DNA of 64,000 bases from Limosilactobacillus viscerum (GCF_947387525.1 NZ_CANDNW010000006.1:1-64000), one strand, 5' to 3'. Positions 17,281 to 27,744 are shown, numbered from the stretch's first letter. Numbers and translations are program-made. Notes: a model not told the origin generated them from the sequence alone.

Positions 17281-18729
17281 ATGAAGTTAATTGAAGAATA
17301 TGCAGACAAGGTAATTGCTAGTGGTGCCTACGATCCACTGGACCGGGTTTACGTCATGAACAAGATTCGGGGCTTTGTTGGCGATGAAGATGTTGAAGCT
17401 ACTGACGACCAACCGTTAGTTGCCCAATTAGTTGACCTGGCCGTTCAACGCGGTAAGATTGAGGACGGTCAAACTGCCCGGGAAATCTTGAATGACCAAC
17501 TCTACGACTTAATGACACCACGGCCATCGGTTGTTAACCACCTGTTCTGGGAAAAGTACCAACAATCTCCAGAAACTGCTACTGACTGGTTCTACAACTT
17601 GTGTACCAGCAACGACTATGTCAAAGTTGCGGCAATCAAGAAGAACGTGGTCTTTGACAAGCCAACTAAGTATGGTAACTTAGAGATTACCATTAACCTT
17701 TCCAAACCAGAAAAGGATCCAAAGGCGATTGCAGCGGCAGCCCATGACACGAAGAAGAAGTACCCTCAATGTGCGCTCTGCATGGAAAATGAAGGATACA
17801 AGGGTCGCCTGGGCCAAGCTGCTCGTAGCAACCACCGGATTATCCGGATGACGATTGGTGGGAAACAATGGGGCTTCCAGTACTCGCCATATGCATACTT
17901 CAACGAACACTGCATTTTCTTGTACGGCAAGCACGAACCAATGAAGATCAACCGGCAAACGCTGATTAATCTGGTTGAAATTGAAAACCAGCTGCCAGCA
18001 TACTTTGTCGGCAGTAATGCGGACCTGCCAATTGTTGGGGGTTCGATGCTGGCACACGAACACTACCAAGGTGGTCGCCATACCTTCCCAATGATGAAAG
18101 CAACGATCAAGAAGCCACTACAATTTGCTGACTTCCCAGCTGTTGAAGCCGGGGTTGTTAACTGGCCAATGAGTGATATCCGGCTGACGAGTGCCGACAC
18201 TACCCAGTTGATTGACCTTGGTACCCATATCATTAATGTTTGGGACCACTACAGTGACGAAAGCTTGGACATCAAGGCCTTTGACGGTGACACTCGCCAC
18301 CACACCGTAACGCCAATCATGTACCGTGACGGCGAGAAGTACGTATTAGACCTTGTTCTCCGGGACAACAACACGAGTGACAAGTACCCACTAGGGATCT
18401 TCCACCCACACGAAAAGTTATGGCACATCAAGAAGGAAAACATTGGCCTGATTGAAGTTATGGGCCGGGCAATTTTACCAGCACGGCTGAAGGACGAATT
18501 GAACGAAGTCAAGAAGTTCTGGCTCGGTGCTGATAACCAGATTGCTGACAGCCACCTGCCATGGGCAAAGGAAGTCCAAGCACGGGTTGACATTACAAAG
18601 GACAATGTTGATGAAGTAATGGAACAAGAACTGGCTAATATCTTTGCTAACGTTCTTAAAAACGCTGGTGTCTTCAAGGATGATGAAGCAGGACAAGCTG
18701 GCTGGGACCGGTTCTTAAAGGAACTGTAA
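17281..18729 (+). CDS. galT: UDP-glucose--hexose-1-phosphate uridylyltransferase, Firmicutes type
   Basis: Exchanges galactose 1-phosphate with UDP-glucose to give UDP-galactose and glucose 1-phosphate. At 482 residues it is the long class-2 GalT, not the 350-residue HIT-type with the HPH motif. Recognisable parts are DPLDRVYVMNKIRGFVG, MTPRPSVVNHLFW, CALCMENEGYKGR, QWGFQYSPYAYFNEHCIFL and GGSMLAHEHYQGGRH, the last holding the histidine-rich active site. GCGAGGAG precedes the ATG. galE and galM are not in the window, so the Leloir set is split in this genome. Confidence 0.95.
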   Translation: MKLIEEYADKVIASGAYDPLDRVYVMNKIRGFVGDEDVEATDDQPLVAQLVDLAVQRGKIEDGQTAREILNDQLYDLMTPRPSVVNHLFWEKYQQSPETATDWFYNLCTSNDYVKVAAIKKNVVFDKPTKYGNLEITINLSKPEKDPKAIAAAAHDTKKKYPQCALCMENEGYKGRLGQAARSNHRIIRMTIGGKQWGFQYSPYAYFNEHCIFLYGKHEPMKINRQTLINLVEIENQLPAYFVGSNADLPIVGGSMLAHEHYQGGRHTFPMMKATIKKPLQFADFPAVEAGVVNWPMSDIRLTSADTTQLIDLGTHIINVWDHYSDESLDIKAFDGDTRHHTVTPIMYRDGEKYVLDLVLRDNNTSDKYPLGIFHPHEKLWHIKKENIGLIEVMGRAILPARLKDELNEVKKFWLGADNQIADSHLPWAKEVQARVDITKDNVDEVMEQELANIFANVLKNAGVFKDDEAGQAGWDRFLKEL

Positions 18730-18735
18730 TCGTAA

Positions 18736-19752
<1,017 letters not shown>

Positions 19753-19791
19753 TCAATGGGAAGTGAGATAGTGCGCTTCCTCGTAATGACC

Positions 19792-19833
19792 AAAGCCCGC
19801 TAACGTTCGTCAATGAGCGTTAGCGGGCTTTTA
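19792..19833. terminator. Bidirectional terminator between galR and the AraC gene
   Basis: AAAGCCCGCTAACG / CGTTAGCGGGCTTTT; T and A tracts on both sides serve both converging genes. Confidence 0.85.
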
Positions 19834-20757
19834 TTATTTCTCGGTATCCTTAAACCGCTGATAATAATTAATATCGGTATCCTTAGACAGTAAAACCTGG
19901 GGATCAAAGCTACTGCTGTCTTGAAATTTTTGCGTATATGTTCGCCGAAATTCTGAAGGGGTTAACTGGAACTTTCGCTTGAACTGCTTCATAAAGTGCT
20001 TGTCGTCGTTGAAATAGGCATCGCTTGCGATTTGTTTAATGGGAAAATTAGTTTTTAATAATAACTCCTGGGCCCGTTCCATCTTAAGGTTATTAATAAA
20101 TTGGATAATCGTTTGGCCGGTTGCCTGTTTGAAAATTCGCTCAAGATAGTTGGGGTTAAATTCAAAATGGGTAGCGATCTGGCTGACAGTAAGTGAACTA
20201 CTGAGGTTGGAAAGAATCCACCCCTTAATATTTTCCATCTGGTCGCTACTGTCGGTGTGTGAAGACTCAATAAAGTCATGGGCAAGCTCAATTAAAAGGC
20301 TTGTCAGTAAATAGTCGACCGCGATATGTGGGTAGTGCTTATTGATCGCGACGTCGAGAACCTGGTTAGCCAGCACAAATGATTTCTTAATGCCGGGAAG
20401 AGGAAACTGAACTGGGAGGGGGACTAAGCCGTCACGGCTTGCTTGCCCTTCACGGTATTCCGCTTGCTTAACCCCGCGTGGATTTGGGAAAAAGTGAAAC
20501 CAATAGTATTGGGTGTGTTGCGGTGATTTTTGAAAGCCCACCACAATGGCATGTGCAGGAACAAGTAGTACCTCATTAGCAGAAACCGTAAATCGTTGGT
20601 GGTTGACCTGTAAAAAGAGCTGCCCAGAAACAAGGATAATTATTTCCCAGGCTTCGTTTTGGTAGATCCGTTTATGGCGCCAATTCTCACCAGCGGTAAA
20701 GAATCCTTGGTTAGCGGCGACAACTGGTTGGTTAACATCAAAATAAGTCACCTGCAT
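19834..20757 (-). CDS. AraC-family transcriptional regulator (RafR/MsmR-like)
   Basis: 307 residues: an N-terminal cupin-like sugar-sensing domain (about 1-150, including VSANEVLLVPAHAIVVGF) and a C-terminal AraC double helix-turn-helix (SSLTVSQIATHFEFNPNYLE, QIASDAYFNDDKHFMKQF, then KLTP-like QLTPSEFRRTY). It is divergent from the GPH permease and close to the GH36 alpha-galactosidase, so it probably activates melibiose/raffinose genes. The shared intergenic region (20758-20925) has TGTTCA and TGAACA arms and a cre. ATG at 20757 follows AAGGAGG. Intact even though its presumed target transporter is frameshifted. Confidence 0.87.
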   Translation of the reverse strand: MQVTYFDVNQPVVAANQGFFTAGENWRHKRIYQNEAWEIIILVSGQLFLQVNHQRFTVSANEVLLVPAHAIVVGFQKSPQHTQYYWFHFFPNPRGVKQAEYREGQASRDGLVPLPVQFPLPGIKKSFVLANQVLDVAINKHYPHIAVDYLLTSLLIELAHDFIESSHTDSSDQMENIKGWILSNLSSSLTVSQIATHFEFNPNYLERIFKQATGQTIIQFINNLKMERAQELLLKTNFPIKQIASDAYFNDDKHFMKQFKRKFQLTPSEFRRTYTQKFQDSSSFDPQVLLSKDTDINYYQRFKDTEK

Positions 20758-20865
20758 GTTAATCCCTCCTTATATACCTTAATAGTAAGAAATCCACACT
20801 AAATGTTCAATACAAAGTGAAAAATGAACACCTATCATACTAGATTGACCATTTTTGGGAACACA

Positions 20866-20879
20866 TGAGAGCGGTTACA
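20866..20879 (+). promoter_or_regulatory. cre box before the raffinose-type permease
   Basis: TGAGAGCGGTTACA fits the general cre consensus TGWNANCGNTNWCA at all positions. Confidence 0.75.
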
Positions 20880-20925
20880 ATTTAACTGTTGAATGGTTGA
20901 GACTAATTGATAGGAGTGAGAGTTA

Positions 20926-22297
20926 ATGGATGAGAAAAAGACAAAGTATCCATTTGGATCAACCAAGGCCAAGGTTGGCCCCTTAGAAAAACTAAGCTAC
21001 GCCAACCTTGATTTTTCAGGGCAACTGCTAGCGACGGTGGTTAATAGTTACCTAATGTACTTCTTTACTGATATTGCCGCTGTTTCGGCAGCAGCAACTG
21101 GGATTATTTTACTGATCGCGCGGGGTGTTGATGCGGTCGGTGCACCAGTTTGGGGGAACATTAATTGATATGACTCACTCAAAGTTTGGTAAAGCCCGTC
21201 CATACTTTTTATGGTTAGCATTTCCATATGCTGCTAGTGCAATTTTACTTTTCTGGGCACCAAGCTTGAGTCCGTCCGCAAAGGCGATTTACTGTGGTGT
21301 TGTTTACATGATTTACGGGGTCCTATACCTGGGGATTAACGCACCAATCACCACTATTTTGCCATTAATTACTTCATCACCAGCCCAACGGGTAAAACTG
21401 AATTCATGGCGGATGGTTGGTTCACAGCTTGGGGTATTCATTGTTAACTCCTTGACACTGCCACTGGTCGCCTTCTTTGGTAGCGGTAATGATGTTAAGG
21501 GATTCCGGATTTTCATCGTTATCTTTGCTATCCTGAACGTTTGTGGGACCTTGTTCTCATTCGGCCATATTCGTGAACGGGTTGTTGTGCCAAACAGTCA
21601 ACGGGTTACGCTGAAGGACAGTATTCACGCAATGAACAAGAACTGGCCATGGTTCTTAATTGTAGGCGGTAACTTCCTCTTTTGGATTGCCCAACAAGGC
21701 CGTCAGCAATCACTCGTTTACTACTTTACCTACTACTTCCACAACAAGGGATTAGTTACCTTTTTTAACTCAATTGCCATTATTCAAGTTATTGGGATTA
21801 TTTCGATTCCACTACTTAATAAGTACATGTCCAAGAGTCACATTTGGGCACTTGGCTTGGCCGGCGCCGTTATTGGTCAGTTTATTATTATGTTTGCTCA
21901 CCTTAACGTGGTGGGGGCAGTCATCGGCTGGATCATTGCTAATATTGGTTCCGGAATTGCCTGCTCAATGCCATTTGCCATGCTTGGTTCAGCCGTTGAT
22001 TATGGTGAATGGAAGAACGGTGTCAACGCTGCCGGACTATTGACAACGGTTGGTTCTGCCTTCTGTATGTCAATGGGGATGGGCCTGGCCGGTGCCATGA
22101 ACGGTGGTATTATGTCCGCCTTTGGTTACGTTGCCAACCATGCACAGACTGCACATGCATTGATGGGAATTAACATTTCATTCAACTGGGTAACTATCTT
22201 AATGTATGCTTTGGCAATCATTCCAGCATTGTTCTACCAAAAGTACGAAAACATGGAAAAGGACATTACGGCTGAATTATCAAAGACACGTGAATAA
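20926..22297 (+). pseudogene. rafP: GPH-family alpha-galactoside:cation symporter, frameshifted at a G run
   Basis: Would import melibiose or raffinose with a cation. The first frame (20926-21168) gives the family N-terminus ending ARGVDAVGAPVWG; the rest (GTLIDMTHSKFGKARPYFLW through the C-terminus at 22297) is in the next frame. The break is at GGGGG 21152-21156, where four G would restore VWGTLIDMTHS. The whole span is one base over a multiple of three, 456 residues if repaired, with no C-terminal EIIA domain, unlike LacS. The downstream alpha-galactosidase and divergent AraC regulator remain intact, so the lesion may be recent, phase-variable, or a sequencing error in a homopolymer. Confidence 0.83.
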
Positions 22298-22298
22298 C

Positions 22299-22334
22299 GA
22301 AAAAAGGGATCATGACAATCGTCACATCCCTTTG
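22299..22334 (-). terminator. Terminator, stronger in minus orientation
   Basis: AAAGGGATGTGACGATTGTC with complementary GATCCCTTTTTT when read on the minus strand; weaker T tract in plus direction. It closes both the permease remnant and the small minus-strand ORF at 22335-22430. Confidence 0.7.
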
Positions 22335-22430
22335 TTAATTAAAACGTGAATATAAGATGAAAATTGTATCAACAATAATGATGAGTGCGAGAAAGAACAG
22401 TAAGTTTCCTCGTTTGGGTTTATTATCCAT
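22335..22430 (-). CDS. Putative 31-residue single-span membrane peptide
   Basis: Not in any family I recognise. Read on the minus strand between the permease and alpha-galactosidase genes: MDNKPKRGNLLFFLALIIIV then DTIFILYSRFN and stop. It has a positively charged N-terminus, one 18-residue hydrophobic helix and a short tail, the usual look of a small inner-membrane peptide. ATGGAGG lies 10 bases before the ATG, and a terminator with a T run in the right orientation follows the stop, which together argue for real expression. It could be a regulator of the neighbouring transporter or a chance ORF. Confidence 0.45.
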   Translation of the reverse strand: MDNKPKRGNLLFFLALIIIVDTIFILYSRFN

Positions 22431-22551
22431 CGGGCATCAACCTCCATTAGTTTTCTATCCTCATCATAACAATGAAAACGGTTTAGGAGAAGCAAAGGTG
22501 GTAAAAGTGCACCTTTTCTGCTGAATCGGTGAATTAAAGGAGCGAGTAAAG

Positions 22552-24651
22552 ATGACCAAATTTTCTGTTAGCACTTCGTCGACCCAGATCGATTTTGAAG
22601 TGCTGGATAGTGGCAAGGTAGCCTTGTCACGAATTGGCAGTAATGACCTGTCTAACGCTAGTGAGAAGGACAAGGAACAGATGGTGTTGACCGAGGTGCA
22701 GGTGACCGGTGAAAATATCCACCATAAGGGAGTGGGATTTGTCAGTACGGAACCGGGTAGCAGTTTGCACTATTTGTCGCACCGCGTAGTTGAAAATGAC
22801 AATGGAAAGACGCTTGAAGTTACTCAAGAAAACGGAGCATTAAAAGTAATCAACTACTACCAACTCTTTGATAATACTCCAGTTATTCGGAGTTGGGTGA
22901 CCCTGGAAAATGCCGGCGAGGGTGACCTGGGAATAGAGTATGTTTCCTCCTTTGCACTTACTGGAATTAACCAGGCGGGGGACTTAACTGGAAATTACGC
23001 GGAAGACAATGTATTTTACGTTGCAAATAATGATTGGACCGCGGAGGCACAGTGGAAAGCTAATACCCTTAAAGATGCCGGCTTGGACTACTGGGTTGAT
23101 GGTGAAAAGGGCCAGGCTTCTTCGAAACGGATTAGTATCACTAATAATTCATCCTGGTCGTGTTCGGAATATTCTCCTAACGGTATCCTGGTTAACAAGC
23201 GGACCGGTCAAGCAGCCATCTGGCAAATTGAAAATAATGGTGCCTGGCACTATGAATTAACCGATATTGGTGCCGGTAACCTATTGGCAATTCGTCTTTC
23301 CGGCCCCGAAGAGTATGATAACCACTGGTGGAAAAACCTAAAAGCAGGAGAAAGCTTTACTACTATCCCGGTAGTGTTCGGTCAACTAAATGGCGACTTT
23401 GAAGCGGCACTTGATGCAATGACTACTTATCGCCGGGCAATTCGCCGGCCCAATAAGGATAACCAACAGCTACCAGTAATCTTTAATGACTACATGAACG
23501 GTCTATCCGGTGATCCAACGACGGCCAAGGAGAAACCACTAATTGATGCCGCTGCTGCAGCGGGTTGTGAATACTATGTTGTTGATTGCGGCTGGTACGC
23601 CCCTGGTTATTGGTGGGACAGTGTTGGCGAGTGGCAACCATCCACGGAACGTTTTCCTAACGGGATTACCGAGGTGATTGATTATATCCGCAGTAAAGGG
23701 ATGGTACCCGGATTATGGCTTGAAATCGAAGTAATGGGGATCAAGTGCCCACTAGCTGATCAATTACCTGATGATTGGTTCTTTACCCGGCATGGTAAAC
23801 GGGTAATTGATTCTGACCGGTACCACCTTGATTTCACCAATCCAGCGGTTCGCAAGTATGCAGATGAAGTAGTTGACCGGCTGGTTAAGCAATATGGTGT
23901 TGGCTATATTAAGATGGACTATAACATCACTACCGGTATTGGGACCGACCATGATGCGGATAGCTATGGTGACGGATTACTGAAGCACAACCGGGCATAC
24001 CTTAAGTGGCTGGACCAAGTATTTCAGCGTTACCCGGACCTAGTGATTGAAAATTGCGGGAGCGGTGGTATGCGCCATGATTATGCGATGCTGCAACGGC
24101 ATAGTATTCAGTCGATGAGTGACCAAACCGACTATCTCCGCAATGGTAATATTGCCGCAGTTGGTGGTTCAGTGGTAGCACCTGAACAATGCGCAATCTG
24201 GTCTTACCCATTGAAAGACGGGGATGATGAAGAAGTAATCTTCAACATGGTAAATGCGATGCTGGTACGGATCCACCAGAGCGGCCTATTGAATGAAGTT
24301 ACGGGGCACCGGTTGGCACTGGTCAAGGAAGGGATCGCTAGCTATAAGCAATACCGTGACAAGATACCAACAATGCTGCCAATTTGGCCAACAGGTCTTA
24401 GCGCACTTGATGATTCCTGGTTTAGTTATGGACTTAAAGATGAGAATACAATCTACCTCGCAATCTGGCGTGGCAAAGGGGGTGATACAACTACCACAAT
24501 TAATTTGGAAAAGTATGGCCAAGTTAATGCTGTTGAACAAATCTTCCCTAAAGCAGACAATCTGACAACCTATACAATAACTAATAACCATCTGACGGTC
24601 GAATTTCCTCGTGAAAAAGTAGCCCGTCTATATAAGATCAACCTAAATTAA
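22552..24651 (+). CDS. aga: GH36 alpha-galactosidase
   Basis: Cleaves terminal alpha-1,6-galactose from melibiose, raffinose and stachyose inside the cell. 699 residues: N-terminal beta-supersandwich, central TIM barrel and C-terminal beta domain. Active-site motifs are YYVVDCGWYAPGYWWDSVG, GLWLEIEVMG, the nucleophile in YIKMDYNITTG (Asp near 456), ENCGSGGMRHDYAML and the acid/base region MSDQTDYLRNGN (Asp near 524). No signal peptide. The ATG follows AAAGGAGCG. A weak cre-like sequence (TGAAAACGGTTTAG, 22473-22486) lies upstream. It should share control by the AraC-type regulator at 19834. Intact, though its partner permease is frameshifted. Confidence 0.95.
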   Translation: MTKFSVSTSSTQIDFEVLDSGKVALSRIGSNDLSNASEKDKEQMVLTEVQVTGENIHHKGVGFVSTEPGSSLHYLSHRVVENDNGKTLEVTQENGALKVINYYQLFDNTPVIRSWVTLENAGEGDLGIEYVSSFALTGINQAGDLTGNYAEDNVFYVANNDWTAEAQWKANTLKDAGLDYWVDGEKGQASSKRISITNNSSWSCSEYSPNGILVNKRTGQAAIWQIENNGAWHYELTDIGAGNLLAIRLSGPEEYDNHWWKNLKAGESFTTIPVVFGQLNGDFEAALDAMTTYRRAIRRPNKDNQQLPVIFNDYMNGLSGDPTTAKEKPLIDAAAAAGCEYYVVDCGWYAPGYWWDSVGEWQPSTERFPNGITEVIDYIRSKGMVPGLWLEIEVMGIKCPLADQLPDDWFFTRHGKRVIDSDRYHLDFTNPAVRKYADEVVDRLVKQYGVGYIKMDYNITTGIGTDHDADSYGDGLLKHNRAYLKWLDQVFQRYPDLVIENCGSGGMRHDYAMLQRHSIQSMSDQTDYLRNGNIAAVGGSVVAPEQCAIWSYPLKDGDDEEVIFNMVNAMLVRIHQSGLLNEVTGHRLALVKEGIASYKQYRDKIPTMLPIWPTGLSALDDSWFSYGLKDENTIYLAIWRGKGGDTTTTINLEKYGQVNAVEQIFPKADNLTTYTITNNHLTVEFPREKVARLYKINLN

Positions 24652-24657
24652 TTTATG

Positions 24658-24700
24658 AAAAAGCACCCAGAGAAGTTCTTATTTTTCTGGGTGTTTTTTT
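24658..24700 (+). terminator. Terminator of aga
   Basis: AACACCC-type arms: CACCCAGA / TCTGGGTG followed by seven T. Confidence 0.85.
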
Positions 24701-25061
24701 GAAAGCGGATACCTGTTATTTTTAAATAGTGAATAATCAAAAAAGCCAAAAATATTTTTTAAAATTTTGCAGATAAAAACACGGACATTCATTGAAGAAC
24801 CTGTCCTAACGATAAGACGCTATAATTACTGAAATATCAGTAAATCATGTACAAAAGAATTTAAAATCACTAGTTTAATTTGTAAATTAAGAACAATTGC
24901 CTCATTTTCTCTCACAAGGTGTTATTTATAAATAGTGAATAAAGGCGAAAGTAAATATTAATCCGTTCGTTTTTTAGCGATTTTTCCATTAAAAAACGAT
25001 GGAAATTATTTTAAGATGTGCTAAAGTATTTACAGACATTTAAGGGAGAGAAGGATGCGAA
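24701..25061. other. AT-rich intergenic region with direct repeats
   Basis: No gene seen. It holds a 24-bp direct repeat at 24714-24737 and 24920-24943 (core AAATAGTGAATAA) and a 9-bp hairpin CGTTTTTTA / TAAAAAACG at 24968-24998. These may be regulator sites for the symporter downstream, whose neighbour encodes an Lrp-type regulator. Confidence 0.5.
24714..24943. repeat. Two copies of a 24-bp direct repeat
   Basis: TGTTATTTTTAAATAGTGAA at 24714 and TGTTATTTATAAATAGTGAA at 24920, 206 bases apart start to start. Both sit upstream of the symporter gene. Confidence 0.65.
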
Positions 25062-26345
25062 GTGAAACACTATCGGTTTAGCCGCCTGAGTATGGGCTGG
25101 CAAATAATGATTGGTTTAGTTTTAGGTATTATCTGTGGGGTTATCTTCTACCAAAATAAGAGTGCCATCACAGTGATGCAGAGCCTCGGGACAATCTTCA
25201 TTCGGCTGATCCAAATGATCGTAATGCCGATCGTTGTCTCTTGCTTGACGGTTGGGATTGCCAACATTGGTGATATCAAGAAACTGGGCCGGATTGGTGC
25301 CAAGACACTGATCTACTTTGAAATTCTGACGACAATTGCGTTGCTGCTTGGGATTGGGATGGCTAACCTGACCCACCCAGGTACCTTCATCAACATTCAC
25401 GAACTGCATGCGACTGACATTTCACAATATATGTCGACTGCCAAGCATGCTGCTCATGAGAGTGGTTTCTGGCCATTAATCTTATCAATTATTCCTACTA
25501 ACATTTTCAAGTCCATGTCTGATGGCGACATGATGCCAGTAATCTTATTCTCAGTTCTCTTCGGTTTGGGAATCGCAGCGGTTGGTGAAAAGGCAAAGAT
25601 CCTGATTGACGTCTTAAACGGTGTGTCCGAAGTTATGTTCAAGGTAACTAACTGGGTAATGAAGTTCGCCCCAATTGGTGTCTTTGGCCTGATCGGAATG
25701 ACCATTGCTGAAATGGGGATCAGTGCGTTGCTGCCACTTGGTTACTTTATCCTGATTGCCTATGTCACGATGATCATTTTCATCATCGTCGTGCTGGGGA
25801 TTACTGCTCATATCTTCCACCTGCGTTACTGGAAGACAATGCGGGTAATCTGGGATGAAATTGTCCTGGCCTTTACAACTGCCAGTTCAGAAGTTACCTT
25901 GCCACGGCTGATGAAGAAGACCCAGGAAATGGGGGTTGAAAAGGGGATTACTTCCTTCGTTATCCCAACTGGTTACACCTTCAACCTTGATGGTTCCGCT
26001 ATTTACCAGTCACTGGCAGCTATCTTCTTGGCACAGGCATATGGCCTTCACCTTACGCTTGCCCACCAAATCACCTTGCTGATTGTCTTGATGATTACCA
26101 GTAAGGGGATGGCTGGGGTTCCTGGTGCTTCCTTTGTTGTCCTGCTGGCCAGTGTTTCAACGATTGGTGTTCCAATGGCCGGCTTGACTTTCATCGCCGG
26201 AATTGACCGGTTCGTTGACATGGGCCGGACCGCAGTTAACGTGGTTGGTAACTCGATTGCTACCTTGGTTATCGGTGAATCAGAAAAGTCACTTGACCGT
26301 GATCAGTACAATAAGTATCTTGATACTTACCATGAAAAGAAGTAG
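25062..26345 (+). CDS. Dicarboxylate/amino acid:cation symporter (DAACS, GltP/SdcS-like)
   Basis: Membrane importer driven by H+ or Na+, for glutamate/aspartate, serine/threonine or a C4-dicarboxylate. 427 residues with the family signatures FIRLIQMIVMPIVVSCLTVG, the Ser-rich loop TTASSEVTLPRLM (helical hairpin 1), the NLDGSAIYQS motif of helix 7, GVPGASFVVLL (hairpin 2) and GIDRFVDMGRTAVNVVGNS of helix 8. GTG at 25062 follows GGGAGAGAAGG. The convergent Lrp gene downstream supports amino acid as substrate, but this is inference. Confidence 0.9.
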   Translation: MKHYRFSRLSMGWQIMIGLVLGIICGVIFYQNKSAITVMQSLGTIFIRLIQMIVMPIVVSCLTVGIANIGDIKKLGRIGAKTLIYFEILTTIALLLGIGMANLTHPGTFINIHELHATDISQYMSTAKHAAHESGFWPLILSIIPTNIFKSMSDGDMMPVILFSVLFGLGIAAVGEKAKILIDVLNGVSEVMFKVTNWVMKFAPIGVFGLIGMTIAEMGISALLPLGYFILIAYVTMIIFIIVVLGITAHIFHLRYWKTMRVIWDEIVLAFTTASSEVTLPRLMKKTQEMGVEKGITSFVIPTGYTFNLDGSAIYQSLAAIFLAQAYGLHLTLAHQITLLIVLMITSKGMAGVPGASFVVLLASVSTIGVPMAGLTFIAGIDRFVDMGRTAVNVVGNSIATLVIGESEKSLDRDQYNKYLDTYHEKK

Positions 26346-26363
26346 AAACGATTAAAAATTCGT

Positions 26364-26445
26364 AGAGCCCCGGTAGGGTAACTCAGGATAGGCGTTGACA
26401 CTAAACAGGTCGGCGCTCTAGGTTACCCAACTGGGGCTCTTTTTA
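26364..26445 (+). terminator. Large branched terminator
   Basis: AGAGCCCC / GGGGCTCT outer arms, inner GGGTAAC / GTTACCC and a third small stem, then five T. Confidence 0.8.
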
Positions 26446-26509
26446 ATCTTAATATTCGAGGAAAACAAAAAGGCCGTAATAGATTTTCATCTTTTCCGGT
26501 CTCTGTTTA

Positions 26510-26968
26510 CTATTCATCCTCATCGTCAGCATTATCAAGTTGGATCCCACGGTGGGAAACGCTGGTGCTAAAGACAATTTGAGTACTGGTCTTCCCAAAG
26601 CGTTGTTGAATTGTGTTGATAAAGTCATCCAAGTCCGTTGTTGACGGGAAAACAACCTCCATGATTTCTGAATAATCACCAGTGACACAATTACATTCGA
26701 CGACGTTAGGAATACTCTGCACATATGGGTAGAAATCCTTCTTTTGTCGTGGCTCCAGTTGAACCTGGATGAAAGCACGGACATGGAAACCGATCTTTTC
26801 CATGTTGATGGAAGAGTGGTAACCATTGATGATGCCAGCCTTTTCCAGCTTACTAATCCGTGCAGCGATGGCTGGTGAGGAAATAAAACATTCCTTTGAG
26901 AGGTCCTTCAAGGATGCCCGCGCATTCTTTTGTAATGAGTTAATGATTTTACGATCGATTTTATCCAT
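26510..26968 (-). CDS. Lrp/AsnC-family transcriptional regulator
   Basis: 152 residues: N-terminal winged helix-turn-helix (MDKIDRKIINSLQKNARASL, DLSKECFISSPAIAARISKL) and a C-terminal RAM effector domain (FIQVQLEPRQ ... NCVTGDYSEIMEVVF). It ends in an acidic tail (DNADDEDE). Lrp-type proteins sense amino acids and usually control transport or metabolism nearby; the convergent DAACS symporter and divergent uspA are the neighbours. The start at 26968 is preceded by a weak GAGGTTTC. Confidence 0.92.
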   Translation of the reverse strand: MDKIDRKIINSLQKNARASLKDLSKECFISSPAIAARISKLEKAGIINGYHSSINMEKIGFHVRAFIQVQLEPRQKKDFYPYVQSIPNVVECNCVTGDYSEIMEVVFPSTTDLDDFINTIQQRFGKTSTQIVFSTSVSHRGIQLDNADDEDE

Positions 26969-27171
26969 GTATGAAACCTCGTTTCCAGCTGAATTAAAGA
27001 AAAACTAAGAATTCTCATATTCATCTAATTATATTGTCTGAATTGTAGGCGATTTATTAACGATTGTCAATTGTGAAAAAATTACGTGGATATGTGTTAA
27101 GCTTACTAATACCGGTGATTTAATGGTACAATATATGCATAGATATAAGATGCTACATTGGAGGCAAGCAT

Positions 27172-27630
27172 ATGGATCAAGAATACCAAAACATTTTAGT
27201 GCCAGTTGATGGTTCTAAAGAATCAGAACTGGCCTTAGAACGGGCAATCTTTGTTGCTAAGCGTAACGGTGCCCATATTGACGTGTTAAACGTAATTGAC
27301 ACCCGGGCAATGGCTTACAACTTTGCCGGTATGTCAGATGGTAGCATTGCTTACCAACTCGTTGATAAGTCCAAGGAATACCTCAGCGGATTATTAAAGA
27401 ACGCTAAGGAAAAAGATGGCTTCGATAACATGGATATCCACATTCGTCTGGGTAATCCAAAGACGATTATTTCTTTTGACTTTATTCACGACCACCACAA
27501 CGACATGATTATGATTGGTGCTAGTGGCCTTTCACGGATGCAACGGGCGGTTATGGGCTCTGTTACTTCCTACGTAAAGCGGAATGCACCAGTTGATGTA
27601 CTGGTTGTTCGGACCGCTGTTGACCAATAA
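27172..27630 (+). CDS. Universal stress protein, UspA family
   Basis: 152-residue single-domain Usp. Starts NILVPVDGSKESELALERAI with the conserved Asp, and has the ATP-binding signature GASGLSRMQRAVMGSVTSYV, so it is the nucleotide-binding type. Cytoplasmic, stress-linked; precise role unknown. TTGGAGGC precedes the ATG at good spacing. It is divergent from the Lrp gene and followed by its own hairpin. Confidence 0.93.
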   Translation: MDQEYQNILVPVDGSKESELALERAIFVAKRNGAHIDVLNVIDTRAMAYNFAGMSDGSIAYQLVDKSKEYLSGLLKNAKEKDGFDNMDIHIRLGNPKTIISFDFIHDHHNDMIMIGASGLSRMQRAVMGSVTSYVKRNAPVDVLVVRTAVDQ

Positions 27631-27704
27631 GGTAAGGGTCAAAGTTAAATGGGGAGTGAGCTAGTCGGTTACGATGTCGTAGCACTCTCCAGCGAGTATA
27701 ATTA

Positions 27705-27744
27705 GAGGTCCAGAGTTCGGCTTTTTAACCGGACTTTGGGCCTC
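27705..27744 (+). terminator. Hairpin after uspA
   Basis: GAGGtCC..GTTCGG pairing with CCGGAC..GGGCCTC around an A/T loop; no long T run. It shares GGTCCAGAGTTCG with the hairpin at 51502. Confidence 0.6.

Noticed and set aside
20926-22297. Programmed ribosomal frameshift in the permease
   Set aside because: No slippery heptamer with downstream structure is evident and no family member is known to need one; mutation, phase variation or sequence error fits better.
27705-27744. uspA-downstream hairpin as a riboswitch
   Set aside because: It follows rather than precedes a gene by position, and shares its loop with an ordinary terminator at 51502.
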